From: Sphingomonas sp. 28-66-16
GTDB lineage: Bacteria; Pseudomonadota; Alphaproteobacteria; Sphingomonadales; Sphingomonadaceae
Length of the DNA stretch: 64,000 nucleotides
NCBI GenBank assembly: GCA_002281485.1
Contig: NCGF01000010.1
Coordinates: 62,001-126,000, forward strand
Direction of reading: 5' to 3'
The position numbers and the translations under genes are program-made. Positions 36,943 to 45,883 of the stretch are shown in pieces; the first letter of the stretch is position 1; each line of letters starts with the position of its first letter. Below the pieces are notes generated by a model. The model worked only from the letters and a program-made list of their open reading frames with translations. It ran no database searches and was not told where the DNA came from.

Positions 36943-37324
36943 ATCGGGAAAAATCCTGAACGAAATCGGGCAGCTTCTGGCCGAAGATCGAGCCTATCCA
37001 CTCGACAACACGTTACTCTTCGCTCGCCTCGACTATGGCATGGTCGCACCATCGATCTTCAAGGATCTCGGTAACCATATTCTCTATCGCTCGCCCGACC
37101 TGGGTGCGCTCGGCGATGCGCTGCTCGAGCTTTGGGATGAACAGCCTGAAGGTCGTCGCTGGGCGGAGATGGCGTATCTGGTCAAGGATGGGAAGTTCGA
37201 CGCGGTGTTTGTCTATCCCGACGAGATCGACCCCGACGAAGATCCGATGGACCGCCGCACCCGGATCGTTCGACGGTACTTTGGCGACAAACCGATCGTG
37301 TATCCGCAGCCGGGCGAAGAATAG
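36929..37324 (+). CDS. Putative immunity protein (YezG/DUF600-like)
   Basis: A 131-residue acidic protein starting at GTG 14 bases inside the toxin gene. The C-terminal pattern W-x-x-M near residues 78-81, then KDGKFDAVFVYPDE, DRRTRIVRRYFGDKP and a final YPQPGE resembles YezG-type immunity proteins, which bind and block nuclease toxins such as YeeF. The excess of Asp and Glu fits binding to a basic nuclease. The tight coupling to the toxin gene is the usual arrangement for such pairs. Assignment is by pattern only. Confidence 0.65.
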   Translation: MVSDESGKILNEIGQLLAEDRAYPLDNTLLFARLDYGMVAPSIFKDLGNHILYRSPDLGALGDALLELWDEQPEGRRWAEMAYLVKDGKFDAVFVYPDEIDPDEDPMDRRTRIVRRYFGDKPIVYPQPGEE

Positions 37325-37407
37325 GGCGACGCGACCCCCGGGGGCCTGAATGGGCGGTTGAGCGCCTTCGGCTCAGGCTCGATCTTGCCTGGGTTGAACC
37401 AGCTCTC

Positions 37408-37494
37408 CCGTTCGGGCTCAGCCTGTCGAAGCCCTGTCCTTCTTGCCGGCAGTCGCGAAGAAGGACGGTCCTTCGACAAGCTCAAGACAAGCGG
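37408..37494. repeat. REP-like palindromic element, copy 3
   Basis: Arms 37408-37431 (CCGTTCGGGCTCAG..TGTCGAAG) and 37471-37494 (CTTCGACAAGCTCAAG..GCGG) match the other two copies. An inner GTCCTTCTT / AAGAAGGAC stem is like that in copy 1. It lies between the convergent immunity gene and GFA gene and could end both transcripts. Confidence 0.82.
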
Positions 37495-37534
37495 CATTGG
37501 GATCAGCCCCATTTCACTGAAAACAACGTCGGCC

Positions 37535-37891
37535 TCAGCCGTCCCAGCTTCGTCCGTCGACCCGACGGATTTCGACCGACGCGTAAATTGCCGGATCGAA
37601 CAGGCGGATGTTGACCCCCATGCGCTCATAGGCCGGATCGAGCGCGGTCCAGTGCGTAGTCGATCCGCAATGGGCGCACCAATGCGTGCGGAGTGCCGGC
37701 GCCTTCAGGTCGGCGCGGACATAGCCGCGCGTTTCGCCAGTGATCACGACGGCGGCGGGCGAGAAATAGGCCCACAGGCCGCCGCGCGTCACGCATAACG
37801 AGCAGTTGCAGTCGTTCAGATAGTCGGGCGCGGCCGGGATGGTGATCCCCACCGCGCCGCAATGACAGGTGGCCGAAAGCGCGCTGCTCAC
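37535..37891 (-). CDS. GFA family (glutathione-dependent formaldehyde-activating-like) zinc protein
   Basis: A 118-residue zinc-binding protein. Cysteine pairs are visible as CHCGAV at the start, CNCSLC near residue 30 and [10 protein letters not shown] near 70, the Gfa/CENP-V layout. Members were named for speeding glutathione-formaldehyde adduct formation, but most have unproven roles. It starts at GTG in GTGA with the aconitase stop, so it is translated after acnA. The frame extends upstream over acnA, but the conserved Cys motif begins just after this GTG. Confidence 0.82.
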   Translation of the reverse strand: MSSALSATCHCGAVGITIPAAPDYLNDCNCSLCVTRGGLWAYFSPAAVVITGETRGYVRADLKAPALRTHWCAHCGSTTHWTALDPAYERMGVNIRLFDPAIYASVEIRRVDGRSWDG

Positions 37892-40572
37892 GCGGCCGCC
37901 AGGTTCCTCAGCACATAGTGCAGGATGCCGCCGTTGAGGAAATAATCGAGCTCGTTGATCGTATCGATCCGGCACAGCGTCTGGAAGGTCGAGCTTGTCC
38001 CGTCGGCGCGGGTCAGGGTGACGTCGACCATCTGGCGCGGCTTGAGATCGGCGACCCCGGTGATCGTGAAGGTCTCGCTGCCGTCGAGGCCAAGCGTGTT
38101 GCGATCGGTGCCCTCGGCGAATTGCAGCGGGAGAACGCCCATGCCGACCAGGTTCGAGCGGTGGATTCGCTCGAAACTCTCGGTGATCACCGCGCGGACC
38201 CCGAGCAGATTGGTGCCCTTCGCGGCCCAGTCGCGCGACGATCCGGTGCCATATTCCTTGCCCGCGATCACGACCAGCGGCGTGCCGTCCGCCTTGTAGC
38301 GTATCGCTGCGTCATAGATCGGCATCACCTCGCCGGTCGGTACATACCGGGTCACGCCGCCCTCGATGCCCGGGGTCATCTCGTTCCTGATGCGGATATT
38401 GGCGAAGGTGCCGCGCATCATGACATGGTGATTGCCGCGCCGCGCCCCGTAGGAGTTGAAGTCTGCCTTCGACACCTGATGCTCCTGCAGGAACGTGCCG
38501 GCGGGTGAGTCGGCCTTGATGCTGCCAGCGGGCGAGATGTGATCGGTGGTGATCGAATCGGCGAACAGGGCGAGCGGGCGCGCGTCGATGATGTCCATCA
38601 CCGGCGCGGGCGTCATCGTCATTCCGTCGAAATAGGGCGGGTTGGCGATATAGGTGGAGCCCGCGCGCCAGGTGTAGGTATCGGAGCCGGTGACGTCGAT
38701 CGCCTGCCATTTGGCGTCGCCACTGAAGACATGCGCGTACCGCGCCTGGAACATGCCGCGATCGATATTGGCATCCATCAGGCTGCGCACCTCGGCGTTG
38801 GTCGGCCAGATGTCCTTGAGATAGACGTCGCTGCCGTCGGTCGCCTGACCGATCGGCGTCTCGACGAAATCGGTGGTGACGCTGCCCTTCAGCGCATAGG
38901 CGACGACGAGCGGCGGCGAGGCGAGGAAATTCGCGCGCACGTCCGGCGAGACCCGGCCCTCGAAATTGCGGTTGCCCGACAGGACCGAGGCGGCGACGAT
39001 GTCGTTCTCGTTGATCGCCGCCGAGATCGCGGGGGCGAGCGGCCCCGAATTGCCAATACAGGTGGTGCAGCCATAGCCGACAAGGTTGAACCCGACCGCG
39101 TTGAGATCGACCGTCAGCCCGGCCTTGTCGAGATAATCGGTCACGACCTGGCTCCCCGGCGCGAGCGAGGTCTTGACCCAGGGCTTGGGCTTGAGGCCAA
39201 GCGCATGCGCCTTGCGCGCCACGAGCCCGGCGGCGACCAGCACCGTGGGGTTCGAGGTGTTGGTGCAGCTGGTGATCGCGGCGATCACGACGTCGCCGTC
39301 GCCGATATCATGGTCGCGCCCCGCCACGGCGACGCGCTTGGGCGTGGCATGCTTGTAAACAGCCACGAGATCCTCGTTGAAGACATCGTCGACCTTGGTG
39401 AGGATCACCTTGTCCTGCGGCCGCTTCGGGCCGGCCAGCGACGGGACGACGCTCGACATGTCGAGCTCGAGCGTGTCGGTGAACACCGGATCGGGCGCAT
39501 CGGCGAGCCGCCACATCCCCTGCGCGCGGGCATAAGCCTCGACCAGCGCGATCTGCTCGTCGGTGCGTCCGGTGAGGCGCATATAGGTGAGCGTCGCCTC
39601 GTCGACCGGGAAGAAGCCGCAGGTCGCGCCATATTCGGGCGCCATGTTGGCGATCGTCGCGCGATCGGCGAGCGACAGCGCATCGAGGCCGGGGCCGTAA
39701 AATTCGACGAAGCGCCCGACCACGCCCTTGGCGCGCAGCATCTGCGTGACGGTCAGCACCAGATCGGTCGCGGTGATGCCTTCGGCGAGCGTGCCGGTCA
39801 GCTTGAAGCCGACGACTTCGGGGATCAGCATCGACACCGGCTGGCCGAGCATCGCCGCCTCGGCCTCGATTCCGCCGACGCCCCAGCCGAGCACGCCCAG
39901 ACCATTGACCATCGTCGTGTGGCTGTCGGTGCCGACACAGGTATCGGGATAGGCGATCATGCTGCCGTCGGGCGATTTGGACGACCACACCGCCTGTGCC
40001 AGATTCTCGAGATTGACCTGGTGACAGATGCCGGTGCCCGGCGGCACGACCTTGAAATTGTCGAGCGCCTTCGAGCCCCATTTGAGGAATTCATAGCGTT
40101 CGTTGTTGCGCTGATATTCGAGCTCGACATTGTCCTCGAACGCTTGCGGCGTGCCGAATTCGTCGACCATCACCGAGTGATCGATGACGAGATGGACCGG
40201 GACGAGCGGATTGATCTTCTGCGCATCGCCGCCCAGCTTGGTGATCGCATCGCGCATCGCCGCGAGATCGACGACGCAGGGGACGCCGGTAAAATCCTGC
40301 ATCAGCACGCGCGCGGGGCGATACTGGATTTCGCGATCGGGATTCTTCGGGTTCCGCTGCCAATCGACGAGCGCCTGGATGTCCTCGATCGTCACGGTCT
40401 TGCCGTCTTCGAAGCGGAGCAGGTTTTCGAGCAGTACCTTCATCGAAAAGGGCAGGCGACTGACATCGCCGAGCTTTGCGGCGGCCTTGGACAGGCTGAA
40501 ATAGCTGTAGCTTTCGCCGCCTGCGCTGAGCGTGTCGCGAGTGCCGAGGCTATCCTGTCCGATGGCGGTCAT
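37888..40572 (-). CDS. acnA: Aconitate hydratase A
   Basis: TCA-cycle enzyme interconverting citrate and isocitrate through a [4Fe-4S] cluster. The 894 residues match AcnA/IRP1-type aconitases. Cluster cysteines are visible in [10 protein letters not shown] near residue 435 and [12 protein letters not shown] near 500. Active-site regions include [25 protein letters not shown] near 205 and [14 protein letters not shown] in the C-terminal swivel domain, with [13 protein letters not shown] near 770. AGAAGGATCG precedes the ATG. The downstream GFA gene is coupled by overlap. Confidence 0.95.
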   Translation of the reverse strand: MTAIGQDSLGTRDTLSAGGESYSYFSLSKAAAKLGDVSRLPFSMKVLLENLLRFEDGKTVTIEDIQALVDWQRNPKNPDREIQYRPARVLMQDFTGVPCVVDLAAMRDAITKLGGDAQKINPLVPVHLVIDHSVMVDEFGTPQAFEDNVELEYQRNNERYEFLKWGSKALDNFKVVPPGTGICHQVNLENLAQAVWSSKSPDGSMIAYPDTCVGTDSHTTMVNGLGVLGWGVGGIEAEAAMLGQPVSMLIPEVVGFKLTGTLAEGITATDLVLTVTQMLRAKGVVGRFVEFYGPGLDALSLADRATIANMAPEYGATCGFFPVDEATLTYMRLTGRTDEQIALVEAYARAQGMWRLADAPDPVFTDTLELDMSSVVPSLAGPKRPQDKVILTKVDDVFNEDLVAVYKHATPKRVAVAGRDHDIGDGDVVIAAITSCTNTSNPTVLVAAGLVARKAHALGLKPKPWVKTSLAPGSQVVTDYLDKAGLTVDLNAVGFNLVGYGCTTCIGNSGPLAPAISAAINENDIVAASVLSGNRNFEGRVSPDVRANFLASPPLVVAYALKGSVTTDFVETPIGQATDGSDVYLKDIWPTNAEVRSLMDANIDRGMFQARYAHVFSGDAKWQAIDVTGSDTYTWRAGSTYIANPPYFDGMTMTPAPVMDIIDARPLALFADSITTDHISPAGSIKADSPAGTFLQEHQVSKADFNSYGARRGNHHVMMRGTFANIRIRNEMTPGIEGGVTRYVPTGEVMPIYDAAIRYKADGTPLVVIAGKEYGTGSSRDWAAKGTNLLGVRAVITESFERIHRSNLVGMGVLPLQFAEGTDRNTLGLDGSETFTITGVADLKPRQMVDVTLTRADGTSSTFQTLCRIDTINELDYFLNGGILHYVLRNLAAA

Positions 40573-40765
40573 AAGCGATCCTTCTCTCTTGGGCCTGGTT
40601 CAGCGCTACGGTGGCTGGGGAAGCCGCGCGCAGGCGGCAGGGCCGATGCGTTGCAATGCGCGCGCCTTAGCAAGCGGGCGGGCGAGGGGGAAGGGGCCGG
40701 GGCGCGGAGCAGACGCGGATGGGCGTCGGAGGCGCCGGCGCCCGCCGAGAGGAAGGCCGATGCGG

Positions 40766-41842
40766 TCAGTCCGCGCGCGTCGCCGCCGCGATCAGCCGCG
40801 TGCGCGGCAGCGCCGGCGCCATCTCGGTGGCGATGAAGGCCATCATCGCCTCGCGGACGTCGCAGCGCAGATCGAAGGCATTGCCCGCATCGGCGGCGCT
40901 GACGAGCGCGCGCAGTTCCATCACCTCGGGTTTGATGTCAGTCACTTGCAGCCCGATCACGCGGCCGTCCCATTTCGGGTGGCCGCGCACCACCGAGTCG
41001 AGATGCGCGCGGATCGCCGGCACGTCGGCGGCGGGATCGACATAGAGAAATGCCGTGCCGAGCAACGCGCTGCTCTCGCGCGTCCAGTTCTGAAACGGCT
41101 TTTCGAGAAACTGGCTGACCGGCACCACCAGCCGCCGCTCGTCCCAGATCTTGACGATGACATAGGTCAGCCGGATTTCCTCGATCCGCCCCCATTCGCC
41201 TTCGATGATGACGACGTCGTCGATCCTGATCGGTTCGCTGAACGCCATCTGGATCCCCGCAATCAGGTTCTTGAGCGCGGGTTGGGCGGCGGCGCCCACC
41301 GCCAGCCCGGCCAGCCCCGCCGACGCCATCAGCGTCACGCCGACGCTGCGCACCGACGGGATGCTGAGCAGCATCATGCACATCGTCGCGAAAATGATCA
41401 GGAAGGTGCCGATCCGCACGAGAATGCCGATGCGTGTCCGCCGCCGTCGCGCCGCGAGATTGTCGCTGGTTGCGATATTGGAGCGGAAATCGACGATGTC
41501 GCGGATCGCGCGCAATACCGCCAGCGCGAGCCAGCCGAACAGCATCGGCACGATCAGGCCGAAAATCCGCTCGGTGACGAACTGGGTCCCGGCGGCGGGC
41601 GGGGCGGTCCGCAGTGCCACACTCAGCGCAAGCGCAAGCGCCATCCAGCGCGTCGGCCTGACCAGCCGGTCGAGCAGCATGTCGTCCACCCGGCTCTCGG
41701 TGCGCTTCGCCATCCGGATCAAGAGCGTCGCGAGCAGATAATGCAGCACCAGCGCGATCGCGCAAGCGGCGACCGAGACGGCCAGCGTGGTCAGCGGCGC
41801 GATGCTCCAGCCGGGCAGATAAGTGTTGATGAGATCAGTCAT
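40766..41842 (-). CDS. MscS-family mechanosensitive channel protein
   Basis: A 358-residue inner-membrane protein with about four N-terminal helices and the conserved pore-helix and beta-domain of small-conductance mechanosensitive channels. The pore-lining TM3 is GLAGLAVGAAAQPALKNLIAGIQMAFSEPIRIDDVV, rich in Gly and Ala, followed by the beta domain VIIEGEWGRIEEI and VPVSQFLEKPFQNW. It opens under membrane tension to release solutes on osmotic down-shock. The start at 41842 gives the normal short N-terminus; an upstream in-frame ATG at 41974 adds a non-conserved Arg-rich stretch. Confidence 0.88.
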   Translation of the reverse strand: MTDLINTYLPGWSIAPLTTLAVSVAACAIALVLHYLLATLLIRMAKRTESRVDDMLLDRLVRPTRWMALALALSVALRTAPPAAGTQFVTERIFGLIVPMLFGWLALAVLRAIRDIVDFRSNIATSDNLAARRRRTRIGILVRIGTFLIIFATMCMMLLSIPSVRSVGVTLMASAGLAGLAVGAAAQPALKNLIAGIQMAFSEPIRIDDVVIIEGEWGRIEEIRLTYVIVKIWDERRLVVPVSQFLEKPFQNWTRESSALLGTAFLYVDPAADVPAIRAHLDSVVRGHPKWDGRVIGLQVTDIKPEVMELRALVSAADAGNAFDLRCDVREAMMAFIATEMAPALPRTRLIAAATRAD

Positions 41843-42033
41843 GCGTGCTCCCTCAGGCGCTCGATTGTCGATGCGTTGTCGCTGGGGTGGTCGCGGCCAT
41901 GGGCGACGCTGGCGACGGGTCCAATGAACCGCGGCGGCGATGGTCCGCAAACCAGCGCCAGTGTGCCCAACCAACGACCGCCGCCATCGATCCGTCGACG
42001 GGGGCGGTTACCCAGGACGCCCGCCCGCCTGGA

Positions 42034-43719
42034 TCAGTGGCCGAGGACCTCGGCCACCAGATCCTTGCGGCTGAGCTTGCCGATCATCGTCTTGGGCATC
42101 GTCGCGCGGACCACCACGCGATCGACCTGCTCGACCTTGCCAAGCTGCGGGTTGAGCCACGCCGTCAGCGCCTCGCCGGTCACCTCGGCGCCGTCGTTGA
42201 GTGTCACATAGGCGCGCGGATGTTCGCCGCGATAGCTGTCGGGGATGCCGATAACCAGCGCTTCCTTCACGGCGGGGTGGGCGTAGAGCGTCGCCTCGAT
42301 CTGGCTCGGGAACACCTTGAATCCGCCGACCGCGATCATGTCCTTCAGGCGATCGACGATGCGCACGAAGCCGTCGGTATCGATCTGGCCGACATCGCCC
42401 GTCCGCAGCCAGCGCGTGCCGTCGTCATCCAAGACGAAGACGTCACCATCGGCATCGGGCCGGTTCCAATAGCCCTTCATCACCTGCGGCCCCGCGATCA
42501 GGATTTCGCCTGGCTCGTCCGAACGAACCGGAAGCGCGGGGTTTTCCTTGTCGACCAGCCGGATTCGCGTGGCCGGCAGCGGCTGGCCGATCGTGCCGAT
42601 CTTGCCTTCGCCGCGATAGGGGTTGGCCGAAACGACGCCCGAGCTTTCCGACAGGCCATAGCCTTCGACGAGCTGCGCGCCGGTGACCTGCTCGAACCGC
42701 GTCCGCAATTCGCCCGGCAGCGGCGCGCCGCCGGAGATGCAGACGCGCAGGCACGAAAAATCGGTCTTGCCGATTCTGGGATGATCGAGCAGCGCCTGAT
42801 ACATCGTCGGCACGCCGGGCAGCGCGGTCGCGCGGGTCCGGCTGATCGCGGCGAGCGCCTGTGCTGCATTGAAGCGCGGCAGCATCACGATGCACCCGCC
42901 CGCCACCACCGTGCGATTGAGCACGCAGGTATTGGCAAAGACATGGAAGAGCGGCAGGACGCCGAGAATGCGGTCCGGCATGCCGGGCTCGGGATCGATC
43001 GCATTGACCTGGCGCGCGTTCGCCGACAGATTCTGGTGCGTTAGCATCGCGCCCTTGGGGCTGCCGGTGGTGCCGCCGGTATATTGGATCAGCGCGACGT
43101 CCTGCTCGGCATCGATCGTCGGCGGATCGATCGCGCCGTCGTTGGCGATCAGCTGCGAAAAGGCGATGATGCGGGGGTCATCGGGCTTCTTCGCCACGTC
43201 TTTCCGGTTGAACAGACGATAGAGGATCGATTTCGTCGCCGGCAGCGCACCAGCGACCGACCCAACCACCAATCGATCGAGCGCGCTTTCCTCGAGCACG
43301 CGCAGCGCGGTTGGCAGCAGCGCGGATGCCGAGAGGGTGAAGAGCAGCGTCGTCCCCGAATCAGCCACCTGATGCGCCAGTTCGGCGGGGGTGTAGAGCG
43401 GCGAAAAATTCACCACCGTCGCGCCGAGTTTCAGAATGCCGTAATAGGCGGCGGCATAATGCGGCACGTTGGGCAGGAACAGGCCGATCCGGTCGCCCGG
43501 GCCATAGCCCAACGCCTTCAACCCCTTGGCAACCCGGTTCGCGCCGTCCAGCGTCTCGGCATAGCTGTATTGACGACCCAGAAAGTCGATCAGCGGCGCC
43601 TTGCCCGCGCGGGCGGCGGCGGCATCGAACAGCGCGACCATCGACAAGGGGGCAAAGGCCTGGTCCCATTGGCCGGGATGACGATAGGCGCGACGCCAGA
43701 CGCTTTCGGAATCATTCAT
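42034..43719 (-). CDS. Long-chain acyl-CoA ligase (FadD-like)
   Basis: AMP-forming ligase of 561 residues that activates fatty or other carboxylic acids to CoA thioesters. The phosphate-binding motif LIQYTGGTTGSPKGAML lies near residue 210, the adenylate motif GYGLSESSGV near 350, WLRTGDVGQIDTDGF near 430, and the C-terminal MPKTMIGKLSRKDL carries the catalytic lysine. The GTTGSPKG form and the GYGLSESS motif resemble FadD. The substrate chain length is not proved. The start at 43719 is preferred over 43755. A small membrane-protein gene lies just upstream on the same strand. Confidence 0.88.
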   Translation of the reverse strand: MNDSESVWRRAYRHPGQWDQAFAPLSMVALFDAAAARAGKAPLIDFLGRQYSYAETLDGANRVAKGLKALGYGPGDRIGLFLPNVPHYAAAYYGILKLGATVVNFSPLYTPAELAHQVADSGTTLLFTLSASALLPTALRVLEESALDRLVVGSVAGALPATKSILYRLFNRKDVAKKPDDPRIIAFSQLIANDGAIDPPTIDAEQDVALIQYTGGTTGSPKGAMLTHQNLSANARQVNAIDPEPGMPDRILGVLPLFHVFANTCVLNRTVVAGGCIVMLPRFNAAQALAAISRTRATALPGVPTMYQALLDHPRIGKTDFSCLRVCISGGAPLPGELRTRFEQVTGAQLVEGYGLSESSGVVSANPYRGEGKIGTIGQPLPATRIRLVDKENPALPVRSDEPGEILIAGPQVMKGYWNRPDADGDVFVLDDDGTRWLRTGDVGQIDTDGFVRIVDRLKDMIAVGGFKVFPSQIEATLYAHPAVKEALVIGIPDSYRGEHPRAYVTLNDGAEVTGEALTAWLNPQLGKVEQVDRVVVRATMPKTMIGKLSRKDLVAEVLGH

Positions 43720-43763
43720 TCGCGTCGGTGTAGGCAGCGCCTCCGGCGGGCGCAAGTCGACGG

Positions 43764-43982
43764 TCAGCGGCCAGCGATCAGCCGCTTGCCGGTCCAGGTG
43801 ATCAAGACCGAAAAGGCCATCCCGCCGAGATCGAGCGCCGCCTGCATGCGGTGCGGCGTGCGGTCGGTGGCGTCGTGCATCATCAGGCGAATGTCCGCCG
43901 AAGGATGCCGGGCGGCAAGCGCCACCAGCATCAGGACGACAATAGCTAGGGTCACCCGACGATTACGCATGGCGCATCGCAC
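43764..43982 (-). CDS. Small hypothetical protein with N-terminal membrane segment
   Basis: A 72-residue protein. AGGAGG stands four bases before the ATG at 43982; a second ATG follows at 43970. One hydrophobic segment (VTLAIVVLMLVALAA) near the N-terminus could be a signal or anchor. The rest contains HDATDRTPHRMQAALDLG and a second hydrophobic stretch FSVLITWTGKRLI. No function recognised. It is 44 bases upstream of the acyl-CoA ligase and could share its transcript. Confidence 0.6.
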   Translation of the reverse strand: MRCAMRNRRVTLAIVVLMLVALAARHPSADIRLMMHDATDRTPHRMQAALDLGGMAFSVLITWTGKRLIAGR

Positions 43983-44028
43983 CTCCTGACCCGTTCCATA
44001 GCCGACCCGACGCTATAGGACAAGCAGA

Positions 44029-45693
44029 TCAGGCAGCGCGAAGCCCGTGGCGGACGCGATCGCGCCCCTGCGCCTTGGCCTCGTAGAGCGCGCGATCGGC
44101 GCGGCGATAGAGCTTCTTCCAGTCGATTTCGGAGGCCAGCGGGCCCGTGCACGCGCCGATGCTCGCGGTGACGCTGAGGTCGAACGGCATCCGCTCGGCG
44201 CGCAGCCGGGCGAGCACGTCCTCGGGCTCGATCGAGCGGTCGATCGGGGTGACGATCGCGAATTCCTCGCCGCCGATCCGCGCGACGAGCGCGTCGGCAG
44301 GCACGCTCGCACGAAGCGCGCGGGCGAAGACCCGCAACACCTCGTCACCCCCGTCATGTCCGATCGTCTCGTTGACGGCCTTGAAGTGGTCGATGTCGGT
44401 GATCAGCAGCAGTTGATCCCCCGTGCGCCCGATCGCCCGGCTCAGAAATGCCCGGCGGTTGAGCAGGCCGGTGAGCGAATCGGTTTCGGCAAGGGCGCGC
44501 GCGGCAAGCTCCTGCAGCCGGGCCTCGTCGCGCTCGTTGCTGAGCAGGCGGATCCGATAGGCGATCGCGAACGACGACAGCAGCGCCTCGGCGGTCATCG
44601 CGAACAGGGTCGAATTGTCGACCCAGAAGCTCCAGCCGACAAGGCCGAAGCTGTTGGCGATCCTGATCCCGGCAAAGACCACCGGCGCCCCCCAGGCGAG
44701 CACGAACAGCCACAGATAGCGGCTGCCGACGTGCCGGGCGCGCAGCAGCAGGACCGGCACCGAGACGATCATCGCCGTGAGCGACAGCAGGTACAGCCGT
44801 TCGAGCACAACGATATGCCACGGCGCCAGCAGGGCGAAGGCGAGCGATGTCGCGACCAGCGCGGCGGCGATCGCCCACAGCGCAGGGCTCGCCCAGCCGG
44901 CAAAGACGCGCTCTTCGAAAAAGCTGCGGGCGAACAGCATCGCCGTGGCGGCGACGAGCCCGAGCGTCAGATAGTTGATCCGCAGTCGATCGTTGTTGGC
45001 GATCTCCGGCCATGCCCAGGCAAGCGCGCCCGACGACGAAAAGGCATAGACCAACAACATCGCGACCATCAGGCAATAGGCGAGCTGGAACCGATGTCGG
45101 ATCGCCCCCCACAGGGCGAGATTGTAACAGAGCAGCGCGATGCACATCCCGGCAAACCCCGAATAGATCGCCGCCATCCGCAGGTTGGACCAGCCGCTCT
45201 CCCGCATCGTCGCGAGGCGCGGACCGATCAGGATGCCGCGCAAATTGGCGACGCCTTCGATCCGCCAGAGGACGCGCACCAGGGGTGCCGGGCGCGCCGG
45301 CAGCCGATCGAGCAGGATCGCGCCGAGTTGGAGGTTGCGCGACACATCGTCGCTAACGGCGACGATCGCCCCATCGGCATACAGGCCGAACACCGTCTTG
45401 CGCTTCTGCCACAGGCTTCCCGAGCGTACCGCGACATCGCCGTCGAGCCTGACCGGCTGCGAAAGCGCCCAGAAATCACCGGCGCCGAGCGTGTGCTGGA
45501 CGACCCGGCAATCGAGCGGCACCCGCCCGGCAAACACCGACGAAGCCGTCTGCCCCGCCGCCACCCGCGCAACGCAAACATCCACCTTTTTGCCGACGTC
45601 GCCCGCCATGCCCGACGCGATCGACGGCGCCGGCAGCAAGGCTGCGCCGGCGAGCAGCATGATCAAGAGTCTGATAATCCAAGCGACCGCCAT
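44029..45693 (-). CDS. Diguanylate cyclase with 7TM sensor (7TMR-DISM/GGDEF)
   Basis: Membrane sensor that should make the second messenger c-di-GMP. The 554 residues comprise a signal/first hydrophobic segment, a periplasmic ligand domain (about residues 30-165), seven membrane helices (about 170-375), a short coiled linker and a GGDEF domain. Metal/substrate motifs include DSLTGLLNRRAF and TDIDHFKAVNETIGHDGGDEVL, with the active-site GGEEF at 474-478. The inhibitory RxxD site is not seen five residues before GGEEF (VPAD there), so product feedback may be absent. The flagellar genes downstream could be one target of the signal. Confidence 0.9.
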   Translation of the reverse strand: MAVAWIIRLLIMLLAGAALLPAPSIASGMAGDVGKKVDVCVARVAAGQTASSVFAGRVPLDCRVVQHTLGAGDFWALSQPVRLDGDVAVRSGSLWQKRKTVFGLYADGAIVAVSDDVSRNLQLGAILLDRLPARPAPLVRVLWRIEGVANLRGILIGPRLATMRESGWSNLRMAAIYSGFAGMCIALLCYNLALWGAIRHRFQLAYCLMVAMLLVYAFSSSGALAWAWPEIANNDRLRINYLTLGLVAATAMLFARSFFEERVFAGWASPALWAIAAALVATSLAFALLAPWHIVVLERLYLLSLTAMIVSVPVLLLRARHVGSRYLWLFVLAWGAPVVFAGIRIANSFGLVGWSFWVDNSTLFAMTAEALLSSFAIAYRIRLLSNERDEARLQELAARALAETDSLTGLLNRRAFLSRAIGRTGDQLLLITDIDHFKAVNETIGHDGGDEVLRVFARALRASVPADALVARIGGEEFAIVTPIDRSIEPEDVLARLRAERMPFDLSVTASIGACTGPLASEIDWKKLYRRADRALYEAKAQGRDRVRHGLRAA

Positions 45694-45845
45694 GACGACC
45701 GGCCTAACCGACGATGGCGAAGATACGGTAAACGCCCGCAGGGGGATCGTTAACGACGTCGCGGATCGTCCCGGGCGCCGCGCCGCCCCGGTTTGCGGAG
45801 CGCGGCCGCAAGCGATCAGGCCACCGCCGAGCGGATCGGCCCTTC

Positions 45846-45883
45846 CAGAAAAAGGCCGCCGGGTTCGTCCGGCGGCCTTCTTC
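45846..45883 (-). terminator. Intrinsic terminator of clpA
   Basis: An 11-bp GC-rich stem (45852-45862 with 45869-45879) lies immediately after the clpA stop. Read on the minus strand it is followed by a run of five T residues. This is the expected form of a Rho-independent terminator. Confidence 0.85.

Noticed and set aside
41843..42033. A small gene between the MscS and acyl-CoA ligase genes
   Set aside because: Frames here are short, lack ribosome-binding sites and have Arg/Pro-rich shadow-like products.
38539..42211. Long plus-strand frames opposite acnA and the MscS gene
   Set aside because: Same GC-bias artefact; acnA and the channel gene have diagnostic motifs on the minus strand.
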